Source of the DNA: Halobacteriales archaeon YIM A00010
GTDB lineage: Archaea; Halobacteriota; Halobacteria; Halobacteriales; Haloarculaceae
Reading direction: 5' to 3'
Assembly: GCA_025041175.1 (NCBI GenBank)
Contig: JAKCFJ010000004.1
Coordinates: 186,001-250,000 of the forward strand
Length of the DNA: 64,000 nucleotides
Of this stretch, positions 34,883 through 42,976 are shown piece after piece. How positions within the stretch are numbered: position 1 is the stretch's first letter; each line of letters begins with the position of its first letter. Below the pieces are notes generated by a model. The model searched no databases, was not told where the DNA came from, and saw nothing but the letters and a program-made list of their open reading frames with translations. A program made the translations under genes and the position numbers.

Positions 34883-35236
34883 TGACGAACGTTCTTCTCT
34901 CTCGTGTCCAGTTACACCTCGAGAATATTGTGTTCTGGGTCTTTGTTTTGGTTCGACGTGAGTTTCTGTTGGAGTCTGTACTCGGAGAACGGTTACATCC
35001 ATTTTCTCTTCGAAGTCATTCGCAGCAGCACGCTGTTCGGCTGACCATGTACTTCGATCTGTTGCGGACCAGGATCCTTGCTCTTCCGTGGACCCACCTG
35101 TGTTTTCGGTCGTTGGTGAGGCAGAAGTAACGCCGCTCCCAACCGTAAAACCGGTAAGGGTCCCGACACCGACTCCGACTGTTTTAAGTGCTTTTCGCCG
35201 TCGTTCATCAATAGTATGCCCGCTTTGATTAGACAT
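34868..35236 (-). CDS. Small Tat-exported protein
   Basis: 122 residues. The Tat signal RRRKALKTVGVGVGTLTGFT (residues 12-31) is followed by a polar, Ser/Thr/Glu-rich mature part (TWSAEQRAAANDFEEKMDVT, then TPTETHVEPKQRPRTQYSRG). There are no cysteines and no catalytic motif. It could be a truncated secreted enzyme or an unprocessed peptide; the C-terminus abuts a decayed reading on the other strand. No family is recognised. Confidence 0.5.
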   Translation of the reverse strand: MSNQSGHTIDERRRKALKTVGVGVGTLTGFTVGSGVTSASPTTENTGGSTEEQGSWSATDRSTWSAEQRAAANDFEEKMDVTVLRVQTPTETHVEPKQRPRTQYSRGVTGHEREERSSTVTG

Positions 35237-35341
35237 ACAAGCATTATTTTATATTCAATTATATATTTAAATGTACATATGAACATCTCCCTGGCATTAT
35301 TGGTAAATTTCATATATTATGGATGACGGATAAGTAGTTAT

Positions 35342-36439
35342 TTAGGTGATTGGGAACCGAAGCAATGCAGCAACGCCACCAAACGCTTGCTGGAACTGCT
35401 CTCCGCGAGCGAAATCTGATAAAATGATCACCGTTTCTCCTCCTTGCTCAGTCGCTGTCTGTTCGAGCGTCTGGATGCGGTCAACCGAGAGCGTCTCAGA
35501 GACAAGAAGTGTCTCAACTGCACCGTATTGGAGTGCGGTCTCAACGGTGTCGTTTCCATAGGCAACCTGGCCATCCTCATTGCTGAGTTGGGTGAAAAAC
35601 CGATCTAGGCAGTCACGAGCATGCTGGCGCTCAGCATCAAGGATATCGTCGCTGGCTTGCTCAGCGAGCTGCTTGAGTCCTTGTTCAAAGGCGTGATCGA
35701 CGGAGTAGGTACCAAGGAGTCGCTCATGCAGGCGATAATCGAGATACTCACCATCGAGGAAGTCCTTGACCGTGATCGTCGTTCCACCGACTAGCAGTCC
35801 GTCGACCGCTGCCCAGTTAGCATCATCACCGCTATTGTGATCAATGAATAATGTATTAGCGCTTTTGGCGACCCGTTTGAAGAAATCCTGTTTCTGACGT
35901 TTCCGTTTACGGGCGAATCGCTGAGCCGATTGGCCACCTGCTCTGGTCTTTCCCATAACCATGCTCTCCATCGTGCGATGAGAGATGGCGTGATCGCCCC
36001 GGAGTTCGCCTAGGGCCGCACCGCCGCGCTCGATAACGAGCAGGCCGTAGGTATGGTCTGGAGCGAGGAGGTGCTTGATCGGATTGAGGACAAACTCGTT
36101 CGAGCAAGTGTAATATGAGTCAATAATGGAGGCGGGGAGATCATCGAATACGAATTCAGTCATCTCGCCGTCGATTACCCCGGCATACACCACGAGTCCG
36201 TTCTCGGGCGTCTTGGGATAGCGTCGGAGTACTTGTTGGACGCGATTGAGAGCATCTCGAACCCGCTTTCGGGTTTTGTCCGATTTGATATTTTCCGCTT
36301 CGGCGTGCTCTTGGGCAATCCGAGTTCGGACTGACTGCAGGTCTTTGCCAGCAGGAATCGACAATGTGACGAGTTCGGTTCCCTCGCCTTCAGCGTTTGC
36401 TACGGCATCGATGCGAGCCTTGAGTTCGTAGTTTGGCAT
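35342..36439 (-). CDS. Extra aRF1-type peptide chain release factor paralogue
   Basis: 365 residues from the ATG at 36439 (MPNYELKARIDAVANAEGEG). Release factor aRF1/eRF1 reads stop codons and frees the peptide. All three functional motifs are present: NIKS in EAENIKSDKTRKRV, Y-x-C-x3-F in SYYTCSNEFVL (both stop-codon reading), and GGQ in TRAGGQSAQRFARKR (peptidyl-tRNA hydrolysis). Domain 3 is shortened compared with the roughly 410-residue housekeeping aRF1. The overall similarity to the usual haloarchaeal aRF1 is moderate, so this is a second, diverged copy in accessory DNA. It lies downstream of the exonuclease VII genes on the same strand, separated by about 380 nt. Confidence 0.75.
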   Translation of the reverse strand: MPNYELKARIDAVANAEGEGTELVTLSIPAGKDLQSVRTRIAQEHAEAENIKSDKTRKRVRDALNRVQQVLRRYPKTPENGLVVYAGVIDGEMTEFVFDDLPASIIDSYYTCSNEFVLNPIKHLLAPDHTYGLLVIERGGAALGELRGDHAISHRTMESMVMGKTRAGGQSAQRFARKRKRQKQDFFKRVAKSANTLFIDHNSGDDANWAAVDGLLVGGTTITVKDFLDGEYLDYRLHERLLGTYSVDHAFEQGLKQLAEQASDDILDAERQHARDCLDRFFTQLSNEDGQVAYGNDTVETALQYGAVETLLVSETLSVDRIQTLEQTATEQGGETVIILSDFARGEQFQQAFGGVAALLRFPIT

Positions 36440-36484
36440 TGGTCGGAGGTCTACAATGGAGTGGGGATTGACGGGCAGTCCCAC

Positions 36485-36815
36485 TGGGTATTTGTGGCCT
36501 TGTGTTCCCCATGTCCTGTCTGGTTGTGAGGCGATTCACCGCAAATCACTCTCAACGGTGCTACGGGGGTAATGGGATGCAGGTCAGAAACGACCTGCCC
36601 GCTTGCTATGAAAACTGAGCACAACAGCTGCTGCTCATGAGAGAAATGGACGTGTGCCGCTCCGCTCCGACTAACGTGATCACACGTCTTCTTGGAGTGG
36701 ATAGCATAAAACATCCGGGTATCTCCCCCATGTCCAAAATATCTCGTTATCTCTCCCCTTGAGGATTCGTCGAAACTGCAGTGTGGATCTACTCCACTTG
36801 AAAGCAGGCGTGTGA
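36485..36815. other. Stretch between release factor and xseB genes
   Basis: No gene is supported. Inverted blocks such as GCAGGTC..GACCTGC near 36588-36601 and AACAGCTGCTG could form hairpins and may end the exonuclease VII transcript. Confidence 0.35.
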
Positions 36816-37019
36816 TTAGGGCCGTTCTATGACCTCACCGTCACCAAGAGCTAGTTCATCGTCGAGTTCATCGATGAGTGCCGTGCCTTCCTCGTGGAGT
36901 TCCTTGGCTCGTTCGAGCGAGACCGTGCCATCGTCGAGCTGGTCAATGATGATTTCGAGGCGCTGCTGTTTCTCGGCAATCGATGCGTCCGGAGCTGTGT
37001 GCGTGGTTGATTCAGTCAT
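36816..37019 (-). CDS. xseB: Exonuclease VII small subunit
   Basis: 67 residues. The core QQRLEIIIDQLDDGTVSLER (residues 18-37) and LHEEGTALIDELDDELALGD match the short two-helix XseB fold, with the typical 'L..I...L..G..SLE....L...G..L' spacing. XseB binds the C-terminal helices of XseA and activates the single-strand exonuclease that degrades DNA from either end. It begins 15 nt after the end of xseA on the same strand, forming an operon. Confidence 0.85.
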   Translation of the reverse strand: MTESTTHTAPDASIAEKQQRLEIIIDQLDDGTVSLERAKELHEEGTALIDELDDELALGDGEVIERP

Positions 37020-37034
37020 TGGTGGTCGTGTGGA

Positions 37035-38210
37035 TCACAATACGATATAGCCAACGAGTAACAACACAAGCAAGACGAGGACAGCGAGGGCGATTCGCTG
37101 ACGTCGGCGAGCGAGCGCGACCTCGGCCTGTTCGCGTTCGTGGCGTATCTGCTGTTCGCGGGTTTCATAGGTGTGATCAAGCGTGGTTGCCAAATCGGTG
37201 AGTTCGCTACTCACGTGCTGTTCGTAGGCCTGATCGAGTCGCTGTTGGAGATCGGTTATTTGCTTGCTTACCAGCTGGATATAGGCCGTATCGAGACGCT
37301 CTTGTTGTTGGGTGAGCTGCTCGGTGAGAGCGTCATAGTCCGGAACGATCTGTCCGACCTCCGTAGGGGTCATGACGCGTCGATCAGCCACGTCCTCGGC
37401 GAGCGTCTCGTCAGCCTCATGGCCAATCCCGACGGCAATGGGCGTTGCAGTCCTGTGAATCACGCGACAGAGGGCCGTTGTATTGAACACGCGCAAGTGA
37501 GTGTCGGCCCCACCACCACGCGTGAGAACAATCACGTCAACGCGTGCATTATCATCAAGCGCGCCGATGGCCTGCATCATCGATTGCTCCGCCTCATCTC
37601 CCTGGACGGTCGTGTCCTGGACGACGAGATTCATACCGGGATGGCGATTGTGAATGCTCGTCACCGCATCCTCACAAGCGTCGCTCTCTGCACTGGTGGC
37701 GATCCCAATACACAGAGGGTATTCAGGTAGTGGCTGCTTCGTCGTCGGATCAAGCAGGCCATTCTTTTCGAGCAATTGCTTGTTCTCCTCGTAGGTCTGC
37801 TGATAGTTCCCCTCCCCGACGGCAACAGCATGCTCGACTGTGATCGAGCAATAATTGTTCGGTGTGTCAAACGAAACGTCACCCTTCACGGCGAGTTGCA
37901 TACCGTTCTCGATGTCTGTGTCAATCGACTGGCGGCGATACTGGAAGATCACGCAGCGGAGCGGACAGCCGTTGTGAACGAGGTCGAAGTACGCGTGATC
38001 GTTCGAAGACACGCCATAGCCGGAGACATCACCGACCACGTACTCAAAGCGTTGGAGAGTGCTGGTCTCATCGATGGCCGTCTCGATTTCGTCGGCTACT
38101 GCATCAACAAATGCGATCTCGCCGTCCGTGTCGAGCGTCTCCTGCACCGCTGCCAGTTCCGTCCCGGCCTGGTTGTCATCAGCCGGCGATTCAACACCCA
38201 TTAATTCCAC
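37035..38210 (-). CDS. xseA: Exonuclease VII large subunit with C-terminal membrane helix
   Basis: 391 residues from a GTG at 38210 (an ATG at 38201 is also possible). The N-terminal OB-fold-like part is DVSGYGVSSNDHAYFDLVHN. The nuclease core reads YPLCIGIATSAESDACEDAV, VDVIVLTRGGGADTHLRVFN and TPIAVGIGHEADETLAEDVA followed by RVMTPTEVGQ, the signature blocks of XseA. A long coiled coil follows. The last 22 residues (QRIALAVLVLLVLLLVGYIV) form a transmembrane helix, which is not usual for XseA and suggests membrane attachment. The enzyme would degrade single-stranded DNA with XseB (36816). Confidence 0.85.
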   Translation of the reverse strand: MELMGVESPADDNQAGTELAAVQETLDTDGEIAFVDAVADEIETAIDETSTLQRFEYVVGDVSGYGVSSNDHAYFDLVHNGCPLRCVIFQYRRQSIDTDIENGMQLAVKGDVSFDTPNNYCSITVEHAVAVGEGNYQQTYEENKQLLEKNGLLDPTTKQPLPEYPLCIGIATSAESDACEDAVTSIHNRHPGMNLVVQDTTVQGDEAEQSMMQAIGALDDNARVDVIVLTRGGGADTHLRVFNTTALCRVIHRTATPIAVGIGHEADETLAEDVADRRVMTPTEVGQIVPDYDALTEQLTQQQERLDTAYIQLVSKQITDLQQRLDQAYEQHVSSELTDLATTLDHTYETREQQIRHEREQAEVALARRRQRIALAVLVLLVLLLVGYIVL

Positions 38211-38254
38211 ATGTCTCTATGGAATGGTAAATGTCTATGGGACCAACCGTCAGC

Positions 38255-38334
38255 CAGCGGTGGAGTGCTCGCTCGGCGAGGGAGTACGCGCACGCCAATC
38301 CGACGATGCCGCCGCCGACCACCACCACGTGCAT
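38255..38334 (-). pseudogene. D-amino-acid oxidase N-terminal stub
   Basis: MHVVVVGGGIVGLACAYSLA followed by ER is the FAD-binding Rossmann start (GxGxxG-type) of DAO/DadA-family oxidases. After about 22 residues the homology stops. It lies just downstream of the NSS transporter and its partner on the same strand, so a transporter-oxidase operon was probably truncated here. Confidence 0.55.
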
Positions 38335-38417
38335 ACGATTCTCTTCGGTCCCCATGTCAAAATCTTCGGTCTCCATGTCAAAACGGTTTGCGCACAACCG
38401 CCCGATTTGGCGGTCGG

Positions 38418-38741
38418 TCACTCCGAAATCGTTTGTAACTCCTCGATTTCCGCGTCGGACCAGTCGTAGAACGGTTCGTCGATATCGCAGAGCGTCTCGA
38501 CGCAGTCGTTGTACCGTTTGCGAGCCTCGGGGGCGTACTTGTCGTCGGGATGTGACCGAATCCACTCGCGGAGTTCCTCGAGCGCTTGAGGTGAATAGGT
38601 ATCGATTTTTGATTGTTCGTTGAGTAGTTCGAGCTTCCGGTCTTCGTCTCGGAGCGTACGGAACAGCGCCCACGAGGCTGGAATCCACAGGAGGGCGATC
38701 GAACCGACCATGACGACCCACGCGGCCGCACTAAATGCCAT
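38418..38741 (-). CDS. Small membrane partner of the NSS transporter
   Basis: 107 residues: one N-terminal transmembrane helix (WVVMVGSIALLWIPASWALF) and a helical acidic cytoplasmic part ending PFYDWSDAEIEELQTISE. It starts 2 nt after the transporter stop. Small single-span subunits accompany some NSS transporters (the MetS-like arrangement); that role is inferred from position. Confidence 0.6.
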   Translation of the reverse strand: MAFSAAAWVVMVGSIALLWIPASWALFRTLRDEDRKLELLNEQSKIDTYSPQALEELREWIRSHPDDKYAPEARKRYNDCVETLCDIDEPFYDWSDAEIEELQTISE

Positions 38742-38743
38742 CG

Positions 38744-40201
38744 TCAGTCACCTCCAGTATCCACGTGGGGCGCACCCCACTGTCGCATCGTGTGCATGAT
38801 GAGCACCGCTCCGACGAGCAGGACACCCATGAGGACGACTCCACCGACCGTCTGCAACGTCGAGCCGGCGATGTTCGTCACGAGATAGTAGGCCATGATG
38901 AACACCATCACGACCGGGATGACGTATTTGATAACTGGGTCCCACCACGGACCGATGTGGACATCCGCGTTGCGATTGAGTTCGATGACGCGAAGGCGCT
39001 CAGGACCGATCTTCCAGCCGACCGTGCCGATAATCAACAGCGTCGCCAGCGGTAGCCCCCAATTTCCGAACATGAAGTCCATCGTGCCGAGGAACTCCGC
39101 GGAGTAAGCACTCGGAATACCGAGCAGCCAGACAACGGTGCACACGACGAGAACGGTCTGTGTTCGATCCAGTCGCGTCTCCTCAATGAGAGTCGTTACA
39201 CCGATTTCCGTGATGACGATACCGGTGGAAAACGCGGCAAAGAAAAACCCGAGGAAAAAGAGAATCGCCCAGACCGGACCGCCGGTCATCTGCGGGAACA
39301 CGCTGACGAGTGAGATGAACGTCAGTTCGGCACCGGCGGTCGGTTCGAGACCGAACGCAAACACCACGGGGAAGACGGTGAAGATGGCCAAGAGACCGAC
39401 GCTCGTGTTACCGATGGCAGTAAAGATACCAGCACCCAGCGGAATGTCGTCGTTCTTTCGGAGGTAGCTCCCGAACGTAAGCGCAATTCCCCATCCGAGG
39501 CCGGTCGAAAACAGCGCCTGTCCGAGCGCCGCGATCCACGTCTGGCCACGGACGAGATAGTTCCAGTCGGGCGTGAGTGCAAAGGCGAGGCCGTCGGTCG
39601 CCCCCGGAAGCGTCAATCCACGAACGGCAACCACGACCATCGTCACCACTAGTAGGGGAATCATCCACTTCACGACCCGTTCGATGCCGCGCCGAATCCC
39701 GAACAGGAGAACGAGGCCCACCAGCGCGGTTGCGATCGTATGGGTGCCAATCGTGAGCAGCGGCGACGCCGTGAACCCGTTCCAGAAGGCCACGGAGTCA
39801 AAGCCGGACTGGAAGAACGTGAGCAGGAACGAATGAGCGACATAGTAGAAGACCTGCCCAACAACCGGAAGATAGTACGATGTGAGCGCGAGTGTGACGA
39901 CGACCACCACGAGTCCGAATCCTTCGGACCAGCCGTGCCCGAACGTCTTCTTGAACGCACCGATGACACCCTGTTTCGTATACGACCCCAGCGCAGTCTC
40001 AGCCATCAATCCCGGCACTGCAATGACGAATAGCAGGATGATGTACGCCAGGAGAAAGGCTCCGCCGCCGTTCTGGCCGGTCGTGTAGGGCATTCGCCAG
40101 ATGTTCCCTGATCCGACCATTCCACCGATCATCGCCATCAGAAAGCCGAACCGCGTTCCCCATTCCTCACGAACGGTTCTCACAGCAGTGTCGTTTGTCA
40201 T
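38744..40201 (-). CDS. Sodium-dependent transporter, NSS/SNF family
   Basis: 485 residues with about 12 transmembrane helices. The NSS signature MIGGMVGSGNIWRMPYTTGQ (residues 23-42) forms the Na+/substrate site in helix 1. The next helix reads GGGAFLLAYIILLFVIAVPG and LMAETALGSYTKQG, also typical. Members co-transport amino acids or related solutes with sodium. With the small partner and the truncated D-amino-acid oxidase downstream, an amino-acid uptake and oxidation operon is likely. The substrate is not determinable. Confidence 0.85.
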   Translation of the reverse strand: MTNDTAVRTVREEWGTRFGFLMAMIGGMVGSGNIWRMPYTTGQNGGGAFLLAYIILLFVIAVPGLMAETALGSYTKQGVIGAFKKTFGHGWSEGFGLVVVVVTLALTSYYLPVVGQVFYYVAHSFLLTFFQSGFDSVAFWNGFTASPLLTIGTHTIATALVGLVLLFGIRRGIERVVKWMIPLLVVTMVVVAVRGLTLPGATDGLAFALTPDWNYLVRGQTWIAALGQALFSTGLGWGIALTFGSYLRKNDDIPLGAGIFTAIGNTSVGLLAIFTVFPVVFAFGLEPTAGAELTFISLVSVFPQMTGGPVWAILFFLGFFFAAFSTGIVITEIGVTTLIEETRLDRTQTVLVVCTVVWLLGIPSAYSAEFLGTMDFMFGNWGLPLATLLIIGTVGWKIGPERLRVIELNRNADVHIGPWWDPVIKYVIPVVMVFIMAYYLVTNIAGSTLQTVGGVVLMGVLLVGAVLIMHTMRQWGAPHVDTGGD

Positions 40202-40486
40202 TTGATACCGCGTCGAATGTCTGATGGAACGGTAATAAATCCTCTGCCGAGATGATCAACTATCCGTCAGGTGGACGCGTGCTGAAAAGACACAGCACAA
40301 GGGTCAAGAGAAGATTCAATACTACATCAACTATTGTTATTAGTGTAAGATTTTATCAGCCTGAGATATAGGTGGATCGGCTGTTCCCTTCCCAGCCGGC
40401 AGAAGCACCCACCTCAAAGAAAACGCCCGGATCTCCCCCTCTACGAGGCCGAGCCGTAATCAGCTGCGTGCCTGGCTGGACTCTGC

Positions 40487-40846
40487 TTGACATCCTCCAC
40501 ACGACTCAAGTCGTTGGATTCCCAGGCGTTGGGATATTACGGTTTGCAGATGTTTCATCTACAGGCTGTGCCAACCAGCCGTTATCCCTATCGAGGCGCT
40601 ATTGCAGCCCAGATTCGGGAGTAGCATTAGTGTCGTTTGCAATCGACGGCTCGGGAAGGATGGCCTTCCGTACTTTTTCGGAGAGAAGCTATCGCTCGTA
40701 CTTGCAGGGTTGAGTCGTCGATAACAGCACTATACTGAGAGAATGTATACGAGTATCGATTGATGAATATCCAAATCGCAATTGAACGTGGATTGACACC
40801 AATCACGGCGGATTCATCCCATGGCTAAAGCAGTGGGCTTTCTCAT
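40487..40846 (+). mobile_element. IS200/IS605-derived miniature element, type B (copy 2)
   Basis: The left end TGACATCCTCCACACGACTC with partner AGTCGTTGGATTCCC and the right end GATTCATCCCATGGCTAAAG / CAGTGGGCTTTCTC match the element at 28817-29262. The right hairpin is uninterrupted here. About 360 bp with no transposase. Positions 40202-40486 before it show no gene. Confidence 0.6.
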
Positions 40847-40918
40847 CGCATCTGTGTAAGACCCGCAGGCTGCGGCGGCCAGTATTTTTTTGCCCCAGCC
40901 TGCTAGTATTTCGGCTTG

Positions 40919-41590
40919 ATGGTCTCACACTCACGAGCCCTGCGTCCGCACCTCCTTATCCTTGGACTCGTGGCTCTCGCAGTCGTCGGCTGGCGGTACT
41001 CCCCGACCGAACTCCTCGCCGTCGTGCAGCAAGCGGAGCGCCACTGGCCCCTCGTCGTGCTTGTGCTCACCGGCCTGTATCTCGTGCGACCGTTCTTCCT
41101 CTGGCCACTCAGTGTCTTCTCGGTGTTCATCGGCTATCTGTTCGGCTTCCCGGCGGGACTGCCGATAGTGTTATTCGGGACGCTACTCACGTGTTTCCCC
41201 CCGTTTCTCGTGGCCACCCACATCAACGACTCCACGGACACCTTCGAGCGACTCGCGACGACCGGGGCGACGGTCGTCGACGCGACGGGAGAGCTGCGAG
41301 GGATGATCGCGGCCCGGCTCTCCCCCACGCCCTCCGACGCCGTCTCTTACGGTGCAGGGATAACCGGCGTGTCATCCCGCGCGTTCGCGGTCGGCACACT
41401 GGTCGGCGAACTTCCGTGGGCGGTCTTCTATCTCCTTCTCGGCGAGTCGTTCCGGACGTTTTCGATGGACACGATCTCGAAGGTCGACATCCGGCTGCTC
41501 GCGGTCGCGGTTGTTGTCGCGGGGTTGCTCCTCTCGTGTCCCTTATACGAGTTCGTTTCCGACCGGGCCGGCACGTCGGACGAACCGTGA
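40919..41590 (+). CDS. TVP38/TMEM64 (VTT-domain) membrane protein
   Basis: About 223 residues with roughly six hydrophobic segments. The VTT-domain core is visible: LYLVRPFFLWPLSVFSVFIG and YLFGFPAGLPIVLFGTLLTC, then the re-entrant GVSSRAFAVGTLVGELPWAV. The pattern 'RPFFLxPLSVFSVFxG..FG' is the TVP38/DedA-superfamily hallmark. Such proteins move or scramble lipids or act in membrane homeostasis; the exact activity is uncertain. It is monocistronic with IS debris on both sides. Confidence 0.8.
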   Translation: MVSHSRALRPHLLILGLVALAVVGWRYSPTELLAVVQQAERHWPLVVLVLTGLYLVRPFFLWPLSVFSVFIGYLFGFPAGLPIVLFGTLLTCFPPFLVATHINDSTDTFERLATTGATVVDATGELRGMIAARLSPTPSDAVSYGAGITGVSSRAFAVGTLVGELPWAVFYLLLGESFRTFSMDTISKVDIRLLAVAVVVAGLLLSCPLYEFVSDRAGTSDEP

Positions 41591-41629
41591 GAGCTCCCGG
41601 ACGAGACGGCGTCGTACTGCCTGGCCTCA

Positions 41630-41835
41630 TGTTTGTGGAGCGCGAGTGGACATCCGACCCGGCGATGGCGCTGGGTATTCGATCGCATATAGCGGGGCTG
41701 TCACTGTCGAATCCTGTCTATTTTCTTACTGCTCTGGGAATCCACTGCAGTCGGAAAGCCATCTACGAGTGGGTGCAGAAAGCCGACCGACAACCTGACG
41801 CGGGACAGTGCCCGAATCACGTCGCGCTCGACGTG
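41630..41835 (+). pseudogene. IS6-family transposase N-terminal fragment
   Basis: FVEREWTSDPAMALGIRSHI, then IAGLSLSNPVYFLTALGIHC, then RKAIYEWVQKADRQPDAGQ and HVALD. This is the start and HTH-like part of haloarchaeal IS6 transposases up to just before the first catalytic Asp-Glu. It breaks off and continues in frame with an unrelated C-terminal fragment. Confidence 0.7.
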
Positions 41836-42066
41836 ACCGACCTGAGCGAGCAGGCGGTGTATGACATCGAGGAGAGCGCGTATGTGCGCAAAGCCGCGGT
41901 CGACGAGGAGATGAAGACCTCCCGCTTGCAGGGCCTAAAAGATCGGGTGGCAGCGACAGAGGGACAAGATGCGGCGGCACTCAAAGCAGAAATTGAGGAG
42001 TTGGAGCAGCGGATCAACGACTTTACCAGTTTCTCGACGAGGGCGCAGGTCCAGCAGGATTCCTGA
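41836..42066 (+). pseudogene. Coiled-coil C-terminal fragment ending AQVQQDS (second copy)
   Basis: In frame after the IS6 fragment: VTDLSEQAVYDIEESAYVRK, then EEMKTSRLQGLKDRVAATEG, a coiled coil, and FTSFSTRAQVQQDS with a stop. The tail matches 8816-9030. The fusion with the transposase N-terminus appears accidental, created by insertion and deletion. Family unknown. Confidence 0.45.
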
Positions 42067-42094
42067 CAGGAAACCAATTCAGCTCAATTGCGTA

Positions 42095-42545
42095 TTAGCT
42101 AATTGTAGGCGCTAAGCCCCCTCCCTCAAGGAGCACCGTAGTCCGCGACAGCGGACAAGGAGCGGAGTAGGGAGGGGATACAGCGCTGTCATTGTTGATT
42201 TCCGTCAAATTCGACAGACTTACTACCCAAGCGATCAAACCGGGTAGTAAGATGCTCACCACGTCTCCGACGGTGTTCAAACGCGACAAGAAGCGTGCAC
42301 CGTCGGTTGTGGCGAGTGTCGAGTCGGTAGGAGTGGGACACTCCAAACCGCTCGGAAAGAGAAGTCGCCTGTGGAGTCTGCGCTCCCTGTGTCCTTCGGT
42401 GGGATAAAAAAGCGCGACAGGGAAGCAGGAAGCCCCATCACCAGAACCGAAGGTTCTGGTTAGCAGTCAGAAGCTTCGCTTCTGACGACACCCTCAACAA
42501 GCGAGGGACGAGTAGCCCCGAGCGCGGTAGGGTGGGGTAGTTCAC
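42095..42545 (+). mobile_element. tnpB-less IS1341-derived miniature element (copy 3)
   Basis: 451 bp from TTAGCTAA and TAGGCGCTAAGCCCCCTCCC to the terminal GGTGGGGTAGTTCAC. It shares its central block with copy 1 (2709-3088). It holds the TnpB-tail-like GTGGAGTCTGCGCTCCCTGT and the palindromes CCAGAACCGAAGGTTCTGG and TCAGAAGCTTCGCTTCTGA near the right end. It lies directly after the AQVQQDS fragment and before vapC. Confidence 0.7.
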
Positions 42546-42580
42546 TGTACTAACACGGACCAGTGTAAATTCGGATCGGG

Positions 42581-42976
42581 CTATTCGTCTCGTAGGTTCG
42601 TGACGTCCATTATGTCGGTAAGAAGGCGAGTTTCAAAATCGCCGTCTGCGACGATGAGTTCATCCCCAGTCGACCGTGCGGTCGCCGCGATCAGTAGGTC
42701 ACGGGCAGCCATCCGCTCGCCATCAGCCATCAACGTGTCCTGCATCCGGCCGGCTTCCAGCGCGATCTGCTCGTTCAGGGCCAGCGCCTGAACACCTCCG
42801 AACTGCTGGCGCACCTCCACGACATCGGTCTGCCCGCTTCCGACCGTCCCATTCACGACCTCGAACACACACAGCGAGGACGTCAGGTACGGTTGACCGC
42901 GGGCCTCAACGGCCGCGACGGTGTCAGGGATCCCTTCCAGCATGTCGATGATGACAGAACTGTCGAGGAACGTCAC
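42581..42976 (-). CDS. vapC: VapC-type PIN-domain toxin
   Basis: 131 residues from a GTG at 42976. PIN-domain acidic residues are placed as TFLDSSVIIDMLEG (first Asp, residue 4), VFEVVNG (Glu), ARDLLIAATARSTG (Asp) and LIVADGDFETRL (Asp). VapC toxins are Mg-dependent ribonucleases that cut tRNA or rRNA. The GTG overlaps the TGA of the upstream antitoxin gene (GTGA), showing translational coupling. Confidence 0.85.
   Translation of the reverse strand: MTFLDSSVIIDMLEGIPDTVAAVEARGQPYLTSSLCVFEVVNGTVGSGQTDVVEVRQQFGGVQALALNEQIALEAGRMQDTLMADGERMAARDLLIAATARSTGDELIVADGDFETRLLTDIMDVTNLRDE

Noticed and set aside
38191-38721. A 176-residue protein covering the DAO start
   Set aside because: Only the stretch from the ATG at 38334 resembles a protein; the upstream part is antisense-like noise over the small membrane partner gene.
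41191-42066. A 291-residue plus-strand ORF
   Set aside because: Its first half is an out-of-frame shadow of the TVP38 gene. Only the IS6 fragment and the coiled-coil tail carry signal.
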